Below are positions 1-6,336 of a stretch of 8,533 nt of DNA, one piece after another. The DNA comes from Marinosulfonomonas sp. (lineage in GTDB: Bacteria; Pseudomonadota; Alphaproteobacteria; Rhodobacterales; Rhodobacteraceae). How positions within the stretch are numbered: the first letter of the stretch is position 1; each line of letters begins with the position of its first letter. The position numbers and the translations under genes were made by a program. The stretch is taken from the NCBI GenBank assembly GCA_022712735.1, contig JAFLKA010000072.1, forward strand, positions 1 to 8,533, written 5' to 3'. The notes under the pieces are model-generated. The model was not told the origin of the DNA. It made no database searches and saw only the letters and a list, made by a program, of their open reading frames with translations.

Positions 1-71
1 TATCCCGCGCCAAATGTCGCAGCAGCAATCGCAGCTACAAAAAGCAGTATTTTTATTAAGGACCAGAGCAT
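1..71 (-). CDS. hemY: HemY-like heme biosynthesis membrane protein, N-terminal fragment
   Basis: Only the first 23 codons are present; the gene runs off the left edge. The reverse strand reads MLWSLIKILLFVAAIAAATF and then GAG, which is one hydrophobic membrane segment starting almost at residue 1. This matches the N-terminus of the HemY family of inner-membrane proteins with tetratricopeptide repeats, found in proteobacterial heme operons and not to be confused with the HemY protoporphyrinogen oxidase of Bacillus. The start is supported by AAGGA seven bases upstream, overlapping the stop codon of the preceding gene, which lies only 10 bases away. It is therefore probably the third gene of a hemD-mitofilin-hemY operon. 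The exact role of HemY in heme synthesis is poorly known. The identification rests on the short N-terminus plus gene order. Confidence 0.75.
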   Translation of the reverse strand, partial: MLWSLIKILLFVAAIAAATFGAG

Positions 72-81
72 CAGTATTTCC

Positions 82-1218
82 TTAGTTACCGTTCAACCTA
101 TCAGCCAGCATGCGCACAGCATCCACCGCCTGCAATCGCACGCCTGCATCTTTTACCCACGCAGACATTGCCGCTTGCCCTTCTTCGGGCAACGCACCAA
201 TCAATGTAATCGCCGCAGCAATATCGCCATTTGCCAAGGCAGCCTCAGACCGTGACAGCACCGCATCAGGGTCATCCCCCTCGCGTGGCTCCAGCGACCG
301 CGCCCCGACCTGACTGCGGAAAAACGAACCCAGCTTATCCATCGCGCCGTCGCCTGTCGTTGCCTTGACCGAAGCACTTAACCCGGCACGCGCCGCTTCG
401 GGGTAACCTTCTTGCAGTGCCACCAATGTCGGCACACCACCTTTGGCTGCTTCTGTCAAAACGAGCGGAATTTCAACACCGGTCGCGGCCAAATTCGCCA
501 GCGTCGCTTCGAATGCACCGCCATTATCCAGCGCTGATTGTAACTGCGATACAGCAGCCGTTAACGCCGTCGCCTTGGAGGTTTCTTCGGCCGCTTGTTC
601 AGCCGTTGCTGCCTGTTGCGCCACACCTTCGATTCTCGCCGTGGCCTCTGCGGCCAGCTCCTCGATGTCGCTACGCTGTGTTTCCAGCAAATCGCGCATT
701 GTGCGCAACTCGCGCTCATATGCCGCCGCGGCCTCGCCCGTCATACCACCCGCCTCGGCAATCGGGCGTTTTTCGAGTGCTGTCAGGCGTGTTTCAAAAT
801 CCGCAATGCTGCCGGACATCCCGTTTAGCGCCTCGGCCAGTTCGGTATCTTTTTGCGCGGTTGCCTCGGCAAAATCTGACACCTTACCGCTGAAATCGGT
901 TTCCACGCCTTCAATCGCACCGGATAAATCGCCAACGCTGGCTCTGACTTCGTCCAGCATTGCCCCGTGCTCGCCCAATGTCGCCTGAACCTGCACCAAG
1001 GCCTGCGCCTCGTCTGACGGCTGGCTCATAAAATAATATGTCGCCACCCCAAACCCTACAGCACCCGACAGAACACCGCCCAGAACCAGTGGCACAAAAG
1101 TGGATTTGCGTTTTTCATTCACAGGCACATCGACGGCTTCGGTCTTCTCCTCAGCGATTACGGCATCCATAACCACTTCCTTGGCTTTGCGGCCCGTCGG
1201 TTTTTTTGCTGTAGCCAC
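82..1218 (-). CDS. Mitofilin/Mic60-like membrane protein (COG4223 type)
   Basis: This 378-residue protein has a charged N-terminal tail (1-40), one membrane segment at about 41-63 (FVPLVLGGVLSGAVGFGVAT and on) and a long Ala/Glu-rich coiled coil at about 70-225. Its C-terminal helical domain ends in a mitofilin-like signature at about 320-372, seen as LSRSEAALANGDIAAAI and then AWVKDAGVRLQAVDAV. Known bacterial Mic60 homologues of alphaproteobacteria share this layout and lie beside heme genes; the mitochondrial relative shapes cristae membranes. I infer a periplasm-facing, inner-membrane-anchored protein. The longest open frame begins at an ATG at 1257, but I choose the GTG at 1218 because GAGGGGA lies nine bases upstream of it and the protein then starts MATAKKPTGRK. 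An ATG 16 codons further in is a weaker alternative. It lies 95 bases after hemD and 10 bases before hemY. A direct role in heme synthesis has not been shown. Confidence 0.85.
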   Translation of the reverse strand: MATAKKPTGRKAKEVVMDAVIAEEKTEAVDVPVNEKRKSTFVPLVLGGVLSGAVGFGVATYYFMSQPSDEAQALVQVQATLGEHGAMLDEVRASVGDLSGAIEGVETDFSGKVSDFAEATAQKDTELAEALNGMSGSIADFETRLTALEKRPIAEAGGMTGEAAAAYERELRTMRDLLETQRSDIEELAAEATARIEGVAQQAATAEQAAEETSKATALTAAVSQLQSALDNGGAFEATLANLAATGVEIPLVLTEAAKGGVPTLVALQEGYPEAARAGLSASVKATTGDGAMDKLGSFFRSQVGARSLEPREGDDPDAVLSRSEAALANGDIAAAITLIGALPEEGQAAMSAWVKDAGVRLQAVDAVRMLADRLNGN

Positions 1219-1227
1219 GTCAAAACA

Positions 1228-1234
1228 TCCCCTC
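1228..1234 (-). promoter_or_regulatory. Ribosome binding site that fixes the GTG start of the mitofilin-like gene
   Basis: The minus strand carries GAGGGGA followed by nine bases (TGTTTTGAC) and then GTG at 1218. This is the best Shine-Dalgarno match near the 5' end of the gene, and it lies inside the longer open frame that starts at 1257. It therefore argues for the shorter protein. Confidence 0.7.
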
Positions 1235-1313
1235 GTATCGAATACCAATAACGCCACATTTTAGTAGCTGCACGAACAGACTACTCCGAGAATGCAGCAC
1301 CCTCAAGCAGTCC

Positions 1314-2024
1314 TCATGTGTCTATTCGTCCCTTTATCGCCCGCAACATTGCCGCTGCATCAGGTTTCTCAGCTATCAAAATATCGATGCTTTCCACAGG
1401 ATTAGTATCTAATATAGCCTCATTCACCGCATTACTAATCGCAACCACCTGCACGGGTGCTTTGATTTGTAGATCATGTCTGAAAAACAGCTGCGCCGTT
1501 CTTGGGGAAAACAGGGGAAGAATCACCGCATGCTTCCCTGCTAGTATCTCACGTGCCTTTTCGCTCAATGGAACCGAGACTTGGCGATAGGCCACCACCT
1601 CGTCTATCTGCTCACCCAAACGTCCGGCAATATCTCCGCGCGAATGCTCCCCACGGACATGCAACAGCGCACCTTCCACACCAGCGTCCATAACCATTGC
1701 AACCAGATCATCCGCCGACCCGTTCGCCGAAAGCGCGCGTAATCCCGCCGCACGGGCCGCCTTTGCCGTGCGCTCCCCCACGCAATAGGCAGGCATGTCA
1801 CGTTGACCATACGCCTGCGCAAACGCCCGCACACCGTTTTCCGATGTAAAGATCAGCCCGCAATATTGTGCCAGCGATCCCTGCATCGGCAGCATCTCGA
1901 TCTCGATCAGCGGTGACAAGATAATCTGCTGCTCTGCACCCAACATATCACGGCACATCCGCGCAAACCTTTCGGCCTGCTCCTGTGGTCTGGTCAATAA
2001 GATCGTTGCGCGGTTTGTCGGCAC
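1314..2024 (-). CDS. hemD: Uroporphyrinogen-III synthase
   Basis: The 236-residue product has the usual HemD length and two-lobed pattern. HemD closes and inverts the D ring of hydroxymethylbilane to make uroporphyrinogen III in the cytoplasm, the branch point to heme, siroheme, cobalamin and bacteriochlorophyll. Visible family features are the N-terminal [13 protein letters not shown] (9-21), [15 protein letters not shown] (56-70), [16 protein letters not shown] (80-95), [16 protein letters not shown] (121-136), VVAYRQV at the hinge (143-149) and [13 protein letters not shown] (168-180). HemD is poorly conserved in general, so this pattern and the heme-gene context carry the call. The start is GTG: an in-frame TGA lies two codons upstream, and AGGTG sits four bases before the GTG. 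It diverges from tsaD and leads the hemD-mitofilin-hemY run. The usual partner hemC is not in this window. Confidence 0.93.
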   Translation of the reverse strand: MPTNRATILLTRPQEQAERFARMCRDMLGAEQQIILSPLIEIEMLPMQGSLAQYCGLIFTSENGVRAFAQAYGQRDMPAYCVGERTAKAARAAGLRALSANGSADDLVAMVMDAGVEGALLHVRGEHSRGDIAGRLGEQIDEVVAYRQVSVPLSEKAREILAGKHAVILPLFSPRTAQLFFRHDLQIKAPVQVVAISNAVNEAILDTNPVESIDILIAEKPDAAAMLRAIKGRIDT

Positions 2025-2049
2025 ATTTCACCTGTCGGGATTGTCTGGC

Positions 2050-2064
2050 ACACCGCTTCGGTGT
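2050..2064. repeat. Perfect inverted repeat in the hemD/tsaD divergent region
   Basis: ACACCG and CGGTGT flank a CTT loop, giving a perfect 6-base dyad. It lies between the two divergent genes and overlaps the proposed hemD -10 box, so it could be an operator, or a small hairpin if transcribed toward tsaD. It does not resemble the Irr/ICE or Fur-type iron boxes I know. Confidence 0.5.
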
Positions 2065-2089
2065 TACCTGCCTGTGACCATATTCGCAA
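2061..2089 (-). promoter_or_regulatory. Possible sigma-70-type promoter for hemD
   Basis: On the minus strand TTGCGA (2084-2089) and TAACAC (2061-2066) are separated by exactly 17 bases. This would place the start of transcription near 2054 and give hemD a leader of about 30 bases. The -10 half overlaps the right arm of the inverted repeat at 2050-2064. It is a motif match only. Confidence 0.35.
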
Positions 2090-2097
2090 CCGGCAGG
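2067..2097 (+). promoter_or_regulatory. Leader inverted repeat that would pair with the tsaD ribosome-binding region
   Basis: CCTGCC (2067-2072) is exactly complementary to GGCAGG (2092-2097), with 19 bases between them. A second register, GCCTG with CAGGC, is also possible. GGCAGG is the only purine-rich, ribosome-binding-like element before the tsaD ATG at 2101, but it sits just three bases from the start codon. If the transcript begins upstream of 2067, this stem would hide the site. No transcript start is known, so a regulatory role is inference. Confidence 0.3.
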
Positions 2098-2100
2098 CCG

Positions 2101-3198
2101 ATGACACATACACTCACCATCCTTGGGCTGGAAAGCAGCTGTGACGATACCGCCGCGGCTGTGGTGCGCCACACCGTTGGTCAGCCTGCCGAAATCCTAT
2201 CCTCTGTTGTTGTCGGCCAGACCGACTTGCACGCAAGTTTCGGCGGTGTTGTCCCCGAAATTGCCGCCCGTGCGCATGCGGAAAAAATCGACCATTGCGT
2301 TGAGGCCGCGCTGCAAAATGCGGCTCTAACCTTGCCTGATATTGATGCAATTGCTGTCACAGCCGGCCCTGGCCTAATTGGCGGTGTGATGTCTGGCGTG
2401 ATGTGTGCCAAGGGGCTATGTGCCGGATCCGGTCTGCCGTTGATCGGGGTTAATCACCTTGCGGGTCACGCCCTGACACCGCGCCTGACAGATCAGCTGG
2501 AATTCCCCTATCTGATGCTTCTTGTTTCGGGTGGGCATTGCCAATTCCTGATCGCAAACGATGTAGAAGATTTCACCCGTATTGGCGGCACCATTGATGA
2601 TGCCCCCGGCGAGGCCTTTGACAAAACCGCCAAATTGCTGGGCCTTGCCCAGCCCGGTGGACCCGCAGTCGAGGCTGAGGCACTTACCGGAAACCCGCAA
2701 CGCTTCCCCCTACCGCGCCCCCTTCTGGATCGGCCCGATTGTAACATGTCTTTCTCCGGTCTTAAGACCGCCCTGCTGCGCACTCGCGATGCGCTGGTTG
2801 CCGAACATGGTGGATTGCGACGCAAGGATCGTGCTGATCTATGTGCTTCATTCCAGACTGCTGTCTCGGATGTATTGGCCAAGAAAACGAGCCGCGCCTT
2901 ACAATTGTATCTTGCCTTGAATCCCGCAAAACCCACCCTGGCTGTTGCAGGAGGTGTTGCTGCCAATCAGCAACTTCGGGCAGCGTTAGAGACTGTTTGT
3001 GCTGATAACAATGTACAGTTCTCCGCTCCACCGCTTAATCTTTGCACTGATAACGCTGCAATGATTGCGTGGGCTGGGCTGGAGCGATTTCGGCTGGGTC
3101 ACCGGGATGATTTCAGTCTATCTGCCCGCCCACGCTGGCCGCTTGACCACAAAAGCCCCGCCATGCTGGGATCCGGCAAAAAGGGGGCCAAGGCATGA
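2101..3198 (+). CDS. tsaD: tRNA N6-threonylcarbamoyladenosine transferase TsaD (Gcp/Kae1/YgjD family)
   Basis: This 365-residue cytoplasmic enzyme transfers the threonylcarbamoyl group from TC-AMP to A37 of ANN-decoding tRNAs, working with TsaB and TsaE; the TC-AMP is made by TsaC. The ASKHA-fold signatures are clear: [16 protein letters not shown] at 7-22, [10 protein letters not shown] at 50-59, and the metal-binding GVNHLAGH with His119 and His123. VSGGH follows at 142-146, [10 protein letters not shown] at 217-226, [13 protein letters not shown] at 281-293 and [11 protein letters not shown] with Asp317 at 316-326. The open frame extends 20 codons upstream to an ATG at 2041, but homologues begin just before [11 protein letters not shown], so 2101 is chosen, although its ribosome site is weak. 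The stop overlaps the gpsA start by four bases (ATGA), which indicates translational coupling. The gene is normally essential. Confidence 0.97.
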   Translation: MTHTLTILGLESSCDDTAAAVVRHTVGQPAEILSSVVVGQTDLHASFGGVVPEIAARAHAEKIDHCVEAALQNAALTLPDIDAIAVTAGPGLIGGVMSGVMCAKGLCAGSGLPLIGVNHLAGHALTPRLTDQLEFPYLMLLVSGGHCQFLIANDVEDFTRIGGTIDDAPGEAFDKTAKLLGLAQPGGPAVEAEALTGNPQRFPLPRPLLDRPDCNMSFSGLKTALLRTRDALVAEHGGLRRKDRADLCASFQTAVSDVLAKKTSRALQLYLALNPAKPTLAVAGGVAANQQLRAALETVCADNNVQFSAPPLNLCTDNAAMIAWAGLERFRLGHRDDFSLSARPRWPLDHKSPAMLGSGKKGAKA

Positions 3199-4160
3199 GC
3201 GTTTCAATCCTTGGTGCAGGCGCATTCGGCACCGCATTGGCCATTTCACTGGCCCGCAATGGTCAACCCGTAACCCTATGGGCGCGTGATTCTGACCATG
3301 CGGTTGCAATGCAACAAAACAGGGAAAATACAAAACGGCTTACGGGCCATCCATTTCCCGACGGCATAACCGTGACCGAAGATATCGAGGCCGCCTGTAA
3401 CCACGATACCCTGTTGCTTGCCACCCCCATGCAGCAGCTCGCCGATTTTGCCCAACACCACGCGCATTTACTGAACAACCGGACCCTTGTTGCCTGCTGC
3501 AAAGGCGTTGACCTTGCCACCGGCCTTGGCCCTGTTGCAACGCTTGCCCACGCCTGCCCTAACGCAACCCCCGCTATTTTGACCGGCCCTAGTTTTGCCC
3601 GAGACATCGCTATGGGACTACCAACCGCCCTGACCTTAGCCTGCAAAAATGACCAAATCGGCACCGCGTTGCAATCGGAATTATCCACCGAAAACCTACG
3701 CCTTTATCGCACCACTGACACCATCGGCGCAGAACTGGGGGGTGCATTGAAAAACGTGATTGCGATTGCCTGTGGCGCAACCATCGGCGCAGGCCTTGGT
3801 GAAAGCGCACGCGCCGCTGTCATGACTCGCGGCTATGCCGAAATGCAGCGTCTGGCACAAGCATTGGGGGCACAACCCCAAACGCTCTCGGGCCTGTCCG
3901 GCTTTGGTGATCTGACCCTGACCTGCACATCAGAACAGTCGCGTAACTATTCATATGGCCTTGCGCTGGGACGCGGCGATTCTTTTGATCCAGATATAAC
4001 CGTTGAGGGGGCAAAAACCGCATTAGCAGTCTCTAACTTGGCCGAAAAATACAAAGTAGACATGCCAATCACACATGTAATTGCTGCCGTTCTAATGCAA
4101 AACACCACTGTCCCAGAAGCAATGGAAACCTTGCTTTCCCGTCCATTAAAAAAGGAATAA
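3195..4160 (+). CDS. gpsA: NAD(P)H-dependent glycerol-3-phosphate dehydrogenase
   Basis: This 321-residue protein has the family length. GpsA reduces dihydroxyacetone phosphate to sn-glycerol-3-phosphate, the backbone for phospholipids, in the cytoplasm. The N-terminal Rossmann domain shows [10 protein letters not shown] (7-16) and [10 protein letters not shown] with Lys103. The substrate-binding [15 protein letters not shown] covers 131-145, with Asp at 137 where Glu is more common. [14 protein letters not shown] follows with the catalytic-type Lys186, then the C-terminal helical domain signature [21 protein letters not shown] at about 235-255, where Phe237 replaces the usual Leu. It overlaps tsaD by four bases and ends two bases before the YciI-like start. 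The TsaD-GpsA pairing is widespread in alphaproteobacteria and probably reflects coordinated expression rather than a shared pathway. Confidence 0.97.
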   Translation: MSVSILGAGAFGTALAISLARNGQPVTLWARDSDHAVAMQQNRENTKRLTGHPFPDGITVTEDIEAACNHDTLLLATPMQQLADFAQHHAHLLNNRTLVACCKGVDLATGLGPVATLAHACPNATPAILTGPSFARDIAMGLPTALTLACKNDQIGTALQSELSTENLRLYRTTDTIGAELGGALKNVIAIACGATIGAGLGESARAAVMTRGYAEMQRLAQALGAQPQTLSGLSGFGDLTLTCTSEQSRNYSYGLALGRGDSFDPDITVEGAKTALAVSNLAEKYKVDMPITHVIAAVLMQNTTVPEAMETLLSRPLKKE

Positions 4161-4162
4161 CC

Positions 4163-4435
4163 ATGCGTATTGCCCTGATTGCCATCGACAAGCCAGACGC
4201 CTTGCAAACCCGCCTGGATAACCGTGACGCCCATCTTGCCTATGTTGCACAAAGCGGGTGTGTTGAAATGGCCGGCCCTTTTCTAAACGAGGACAGGCAG
4301 ATGTGCGGATCAATGTTAATCCTTGCTCTCGACACTATGGCGGATGCCGAGAAATGGGCCGAAAATGACCCCTATGCACAGGCCGGTTTGTTTGAGACTA
4401 TTACCTTGCGGGAATGGAAAAAGGTGATCGGCTGA
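4163..4435 (+). CDS. YciI-like family protein
   Basis: This protein of 90 residues has the YciI (YCII-related, PF03795) pattern: MRIALIAIDKP at the N-terminus, RDAHLAYVAQSG (21-32) with the conserved His24, EMAGPFL (35-41), and the family hallmark DPYAQAGLFETITLREW (69-85). It folds as a ferredoxin-like alpha/beta dimer in solved relatives. A His-Asp pair has been proposed as an active site in some members, but no general reaction is established. It starts two bases after the gpsA stop, with AAAGGA in the end of gpsA as its ribosome site, and its stop overlaps the EVE gene start by one base (TGATG). It belongs to the tsaD operon by position; whether it shares a function with it is unknown. 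Confidence 0.9.
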   Translation: MRIALIAIDKPDALQTRLDNRDAHLAYVAQSGCVEMAGPFLNEDRQMCGSMLILALDTMADAEKWAENDPYAQAGLFETITLREWKKVIG

Positions 4436-4848
4436 TGGCATATTGGTTATTCAAATCCGAAGCCTCGACCTGGAGCTGGGAGGACCAGATAGCCAAGGGC
4501 GACGCGGGCGAAGAATGGGACGGGGTGCGCAACTATCAGGCGCGTAACTTTATGCGTGTCATGGAAATCGGCGATCTGGGGTTTTTCTACCTGTCACAAA
4601 AGGAAAAATGCGTGGTTGGTATTATCGAGGTTATCAAACAGGCACACCCCGACAGCACCACAGATGATGACCGCTGGGAATGCGTGGATATCAAGGCTGT
4701 TCAATCGCTAAAATCCCCCGTCACCCTGCAAATGTGCAAAGATGATCCGCGTCTGGCAGATATGGTTTTGGTCAACAACTCCCGGCTGTCTGTGCAGCCC
4801 GTAACGGACGCGGAATGGGGCGTGGTTTGCAAGCTGGGCGGCCTTTGA
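4435..4848 (+). CDS. EVE domain-containing protein
   Basis: The whole 137-residue protein is a single EVE domain (PF01878, PUA/YTH-like fold). Clear marks are MAYWLFKSEASTWSW (1-15), WDGVRNYQARNFMR (28-41), GDLGFFYLSQ (46-55), VVGIIEV (60-66) and the C-terminal LADMVLVNNSRLSVQPV (107-123). EVE and YTH domains hold modified bases in an aromatic cage, and stand-alone EVE proteins are thought to bind modified DNA or RNA; no ligand is known for this one. The start is the ATG at 4435, coupled to the stop of the YciI-like gene, with AAGGTG upstream. An in-frame ATG at 4414 inside yciI would add seven residues, but the family begins at MAYWLFKSE. It is probably the last gene of the operon. Placement beside tsaD makes a link to tRNA modification tempting but unproven. 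Confidence 0.93.
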   Translation: MAYWLFKSEASTWSWEDQIAKGDAGEEWDGVRNYQARNFMRVMEIGDLGFFYLSQKEKCVVGIIEVIKQAHPDSTTDDDRWECVDIKAVQSLKSPVTLQMCKDDPRLADMVLVNNSRLSVQPVTDAEWGVVCKLGGL

Positions 4849-4870
4849 CAATAGTTTTCAAACTGGCCGT

Positions 4871-4898
4871 TTGCCAAATGCCCATATTCATGTATCCT
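4871..4898 (+). promoter_or_regulatory. Possible promoter upstream of the DUF302 gene
   Basis: TTGCCA (4871-4876) and TATCCT (4893-4898) are 16 bases apart, in the 87-base gap between the EVE gene and the DUF302 gene. A perfect TTGACA also lies at 4845-4850, over the EVE stop codon, but I see no good -10 box at 16-18 bases from it. Either would give the DUF302 gene its own transcript. This is a weak motif call. Confidence 0.3.
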
Positions 4899-4935
4899 AA
4901 TTTAATAGAGGGAACAGGGTATCTGGAGAATTATC

Positions 4936-5523
4936 ATGAGTTTTATCCGCAATATTTTGGCTTTTCTGGGCATAGCGGCCATCGGTGTCATGGTCTGGAT
5001 TGGGCCGTCTATATATAAATACAAGGTCGCATTTGACGGGTTCGATGACAAAGCATTCGAGACCTACAAAGGTATGATGGACCGGCTGGTCGAATCCGGT
5101 AACGGGGCCGCCGCGACTGTCTGGAGCGCCAAAGTCGCCGAGGGTTTGACCTTTGAAGAAGTAGACGAGTCTATCAAACAAGTTGCCATTGATCGTAACA
5201 TCAGGGGTGTTGGTGAGCTGCCATTGGGCGATCAAGTCGCCGCAATGAACGGCAAACCGTGGCGCAAACTGAACATCTATTTGTATTGCAACCCGCTGAC
5301 TGCCGCCAAGATGATCGAACATGACCTTGCCTATGCGGCTTATCTTCCTTGCCGCGTATCGCTGGTCGAGGATGAAACTGGTCAGTTGTGGATTTATACG
5401 CTCGACATGGACATGATGATTTACGGCGGTAAAACCTTGCCACCGGAATTGCTGGAAGAAGCGCTTGAGGTCAAAGACATCATGCAGGACATCCTGACAC
5501 GCGCCGCAGAAGGCGATTTTTGA
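4936..5523 (+). CDS. Membrane-anchored DUF302 domain protein
   Basis: This 195-residue protein has an N-terminal hydrophobic segment (about 6-24, ILAFLGIAAIGVMVWIG) after a short basic end, which makes it an inner-membrane anchor or uncleaved signal. The soluble part is probably periplasmic. The C-terminal half has the DUF302 (PF03625) pattern: KLNIYLYCNPLTAAKMIEHD (111-130), AYLPCRVSLVED (135-146), and the strand around LWIYTLDMDMMIYGG (151-165). It contains two cysteines, Cys118 in CNP and Cys139 in PCR. DUF302 proteins are often met near sulfur or redox genes in other bacteria, but their reaction is unknown and no such genes are here. The start has GGAG seven bases upstream. It follows the EVE gene by 87 bases, so it may be read from its own promoter or by read-through. 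Confidence 0.85.
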   Translation: MSFIRNILAFLGIAAIGVMVWIGPSIYKYKVAFDGFDDKAFETYKGMMDRLVESGNGAAATVWSAKVAEGLTFEEVDESIKQVAIDRNIRGVGELPLGDQVAAMNGKPWRKLNIYLYCNPLTAAKMIEHDLAYAAYLPCRVSLVEDETGQLWIYTLDMDMMIYGGKTLPPELLEEALEVKDIMQDILTRAAEGDF

Positions 5524-5535
5524 TTTAGGATAGAC

Positions 5536-5571
5536 AAAAAATTGGAGGGCTCCGTCCCCCCGGAACCCTCC
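5536..5571 (-). terminator. Hairpin with T-run, minus-strand direction
   Basis: The stem has 6 bp, a 1x1 mismatch and 4 bp around a six-base loop, followed on the minus strand by AA and six T residues. It lies 20 bases after the DUF302 stop codon, so in the plus direction the same hairpin could protect the 3' end of that message, but there it is followed by ATCACCCC and is not a typical intrinsic terminator. Confidence 0.6.
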
Positions 5572-5579
5572 ATCACCCC

Positions 5580-5605
5580 ACGTGCTCCCTTAGCACCACA
5601 CGTGA
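5580..5605. repeat. Paired CACGTG palindromes around a small hairpin
   Basis: CACGTG occurs at 5580-5585 and again at 5600-5605. Between and partly inside them, GTGCT (5583-5587) and AGCAC (5593-5597) can form a 5-bp stem with a five-base loop. The two palindromes can also pair with each other. It lies in the gene-free stretch after the DUF302 gene. No function is known. Confidence 0.5.
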
Positions 5606-5732
5606 ATATAAATAGGTTCCGGCCATCCTAGCCCGATACAGATGACATTATGCTGGCAAGCGATTCCAAGCAAACGCCAAGTGCGGATAACAAAGCTCAA
5701 ATTCAACGGGTTCAAGCTCATACTTCTCCGTC

Positions 5733-5763
5733 AAACAAAAACGCCCGCCAAAAATGACGGGCG
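5733..5763 (-). terminator. Intrinsic terminator of the DUF2853 gene
   Basis: The minus strand forms an 8-bp stem, CGCCCGTC with GGCGGGCG (one T-G pair), around an ATTTTT loop and is followed by TTTTTGTTT. It begins about 25 bases after the DUF2853 stop codon at 5788, which fits a strong factor-independent terminator. Confidence 0.9.
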
Positions 5764-5787
5764 CCTCAATTCACAATGTATTGGAAA

Positions 5788-6129
5788 TTAGCCGTAAACG
5801 GATTCTTTGCCAAAATGTTTGGTCAGCATATAGTAGACCACAGCGCGGTATTTGTTGCGCTCGGAACGGCCATATGTGTCCAGCACAGAATTGATCGCAT
5901 CCATCAACTGCGGACCATCAGCAAGGCCAAGCTTCTTGATCAGGAAATTGTTTTTTACTGTCTCGATCTCGTCAGGCTGCGTGGCAGCAACGGTCGATGC
6001 ATCAGCATTATAAATTGCGGGGCCACAACCAATTGTAACTTTTGTCAGCAGGCCCATGTCAGGCGATATGCCGCATTTGTTTTTCAGATCATCGGCATAC
6101 TGCGCGATTAGGTCATCTCTTTTACCCAT
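5788..6129 (-). CDS. DUF2853 family protein
   Basis: This small soluble protein of 113 residues matches the DUF2853 (PF11015) family in length and pattern. The N-terminal part is helical (MGKRDDLIAQYADDLKNK), the middle holds the family stretch DASTVAATQPDEIETVKNNF followed by LIKKLGLAD at about 43-71, and the end reads YGRSERNKYRAVVYYMLTKH with FGKESVYG after it. No membrane segment or signal peptide is visible. No function is known for the family. The ATG start has GGGAG nine bases upstream. It forms its own unit: the ahcY terminator lies before it and a strong terminator after it. Two cysteines (Cys19, Cys35) are present, without a recognisable metal motif. Confidence 0.88.
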   Translation of the reverse strand: MGKRDDLIAQYADDLKNKCGISPDMGLLTKVTIGCGPAIYNADASTVAATQPDEIETVKNNFLIKKLGLADGPQLMDAINSVLDTYGRSERNKYRAVVYYMLTKHFGKESVYG

Positions 6130-6263
6130 AAGGTTTTACTCCCACCAGAATTTTCGAAGCATAGCTCCGCTTAAAAGACCCAACATGGGCCAACGCGTGT
6201 AAGTTATCGCTAATTGTGCCAAAAACAAAGGAATTTTCTTTGGGCGCGCATTTATTTGCTGGT
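6130..6263. other. Intergenic leader between DUF2853 and the ahcY terminator
   Basis: These 134 bases hold no convincing gene. They must contain the promoter of the minus-strand DUF2853 gene. TTGTTT and TAACTT, 16 bases apart and read on the minus strand at roughly 6202-6229, are a weak candidate. The ribosome site GGGAG lies at 6139-6143. Confidence 0.4.
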
Positions 6264-6301
6264 CAAAATAAGATGGCCGCCCAGTACAAAGCTGGGCGGC
6301 C
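6264..6301 (-). terminator. Intrinsic terminator of ahcY
   Basis: GGCCGCCCAG (6275-6284) and CTGGGCGGCC (6292-6301) form a perfect 10-bp stem around a seven-base loop, 35 bases after the ahcY stop codon. On the minus strand it is followed by ATCTTATTTTG, a moderately T-rich tail. In the plus direction the stem is followed by GTTTAAAGTTGTTTTT, so it could also stop transcription the other way. Confidence 0.9.
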
Positions 6302-6336
6302 GTTTAAAGTTGTTTTTCTTGAATACTTACAATGTG

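Larger units (their letters stand above)
5536..5640 (-). ncRNA. Candidate small RNA ending in an intrinsic terminator
   Basis: On the minus strand a hairpin (5544-5571: GGAGGG pairing with CCCTCC, one C-A mismatch, then TCCG pairing with CGGA, loop of six) is followed by AATTTTTTG, a proper terminator shape. No minus-strand gene ends here, because the DUF2853 gene already has its own terminator at 5733-5763. Upstream on the same strand are CATAAT (5647-5652) and TTTGCT (5669-5674), 16 bases apart, which would start an RNA near 5640. Between them lies a second hairpin, GTGCT-AAGGG-AGCAC, framed by two CACGTG palindromes (5580-5605). The alternative is a back-up terminator, or a 3' hairpin of the DUF302 mRNA read in the plus direction, though no T-run follows on that side. 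I do not recognise a named RNA family. Confidence 0.35.

Noticed and set aside
443..988. Plus-strand open frame of 181 codons opposite the mitofilin-like gene
   Set aside because: It lies entirely inside a well-supported gene on the other strand, is low-complexity Ser/Ala-rich as expected from the complement of Ala/Glu coiled-coil codons, and has no recognisable domain.
1219..1313. GCTGCA/TGCAGC hairpin between hemD and the mitofilin-like gene as a terminator
   Set aside because: The loop is about 20 bases and no T-run follows, so it is unlikely to end transcription. Co-transcription across this 95-base gap remains the simplest reading.
3721..3792. Twelve-base direct repeat CCATCGGCGCAG, copies 60 bases apart inside gpsA
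   Set aside because: Both copies encode ordinary conserved GpsA residues (TIGAE and TIGAG) in the same frame, so this is best explained by codon choice and chance.
5700..5735. T-arm-like GGTTCAAG stretch suggesting a tRNA remnant or attachment site
   Set aside because: The flanking bases do not form a T-stem, no acceptor or anticodon arm can be drawn, and no integrase or repeat boundary is nearby.
5642..5791. Plus-strand frame of 49 codons in the intergenic stretch after the DUF302 gene
   Set aside because: It has no clear ribosome site, runs through the DUF2853 terminator into the end of that gene, and its composition (Lys/Arg/Gln mix without pattern) does not look coding.
6205..6225. Sigma-54-like promoter (TGGCAC followed by GC) upstream of the DUF2853 gene
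   Set aside because: The GG and GC elements are two bases too close together and the TTGC half is missing.
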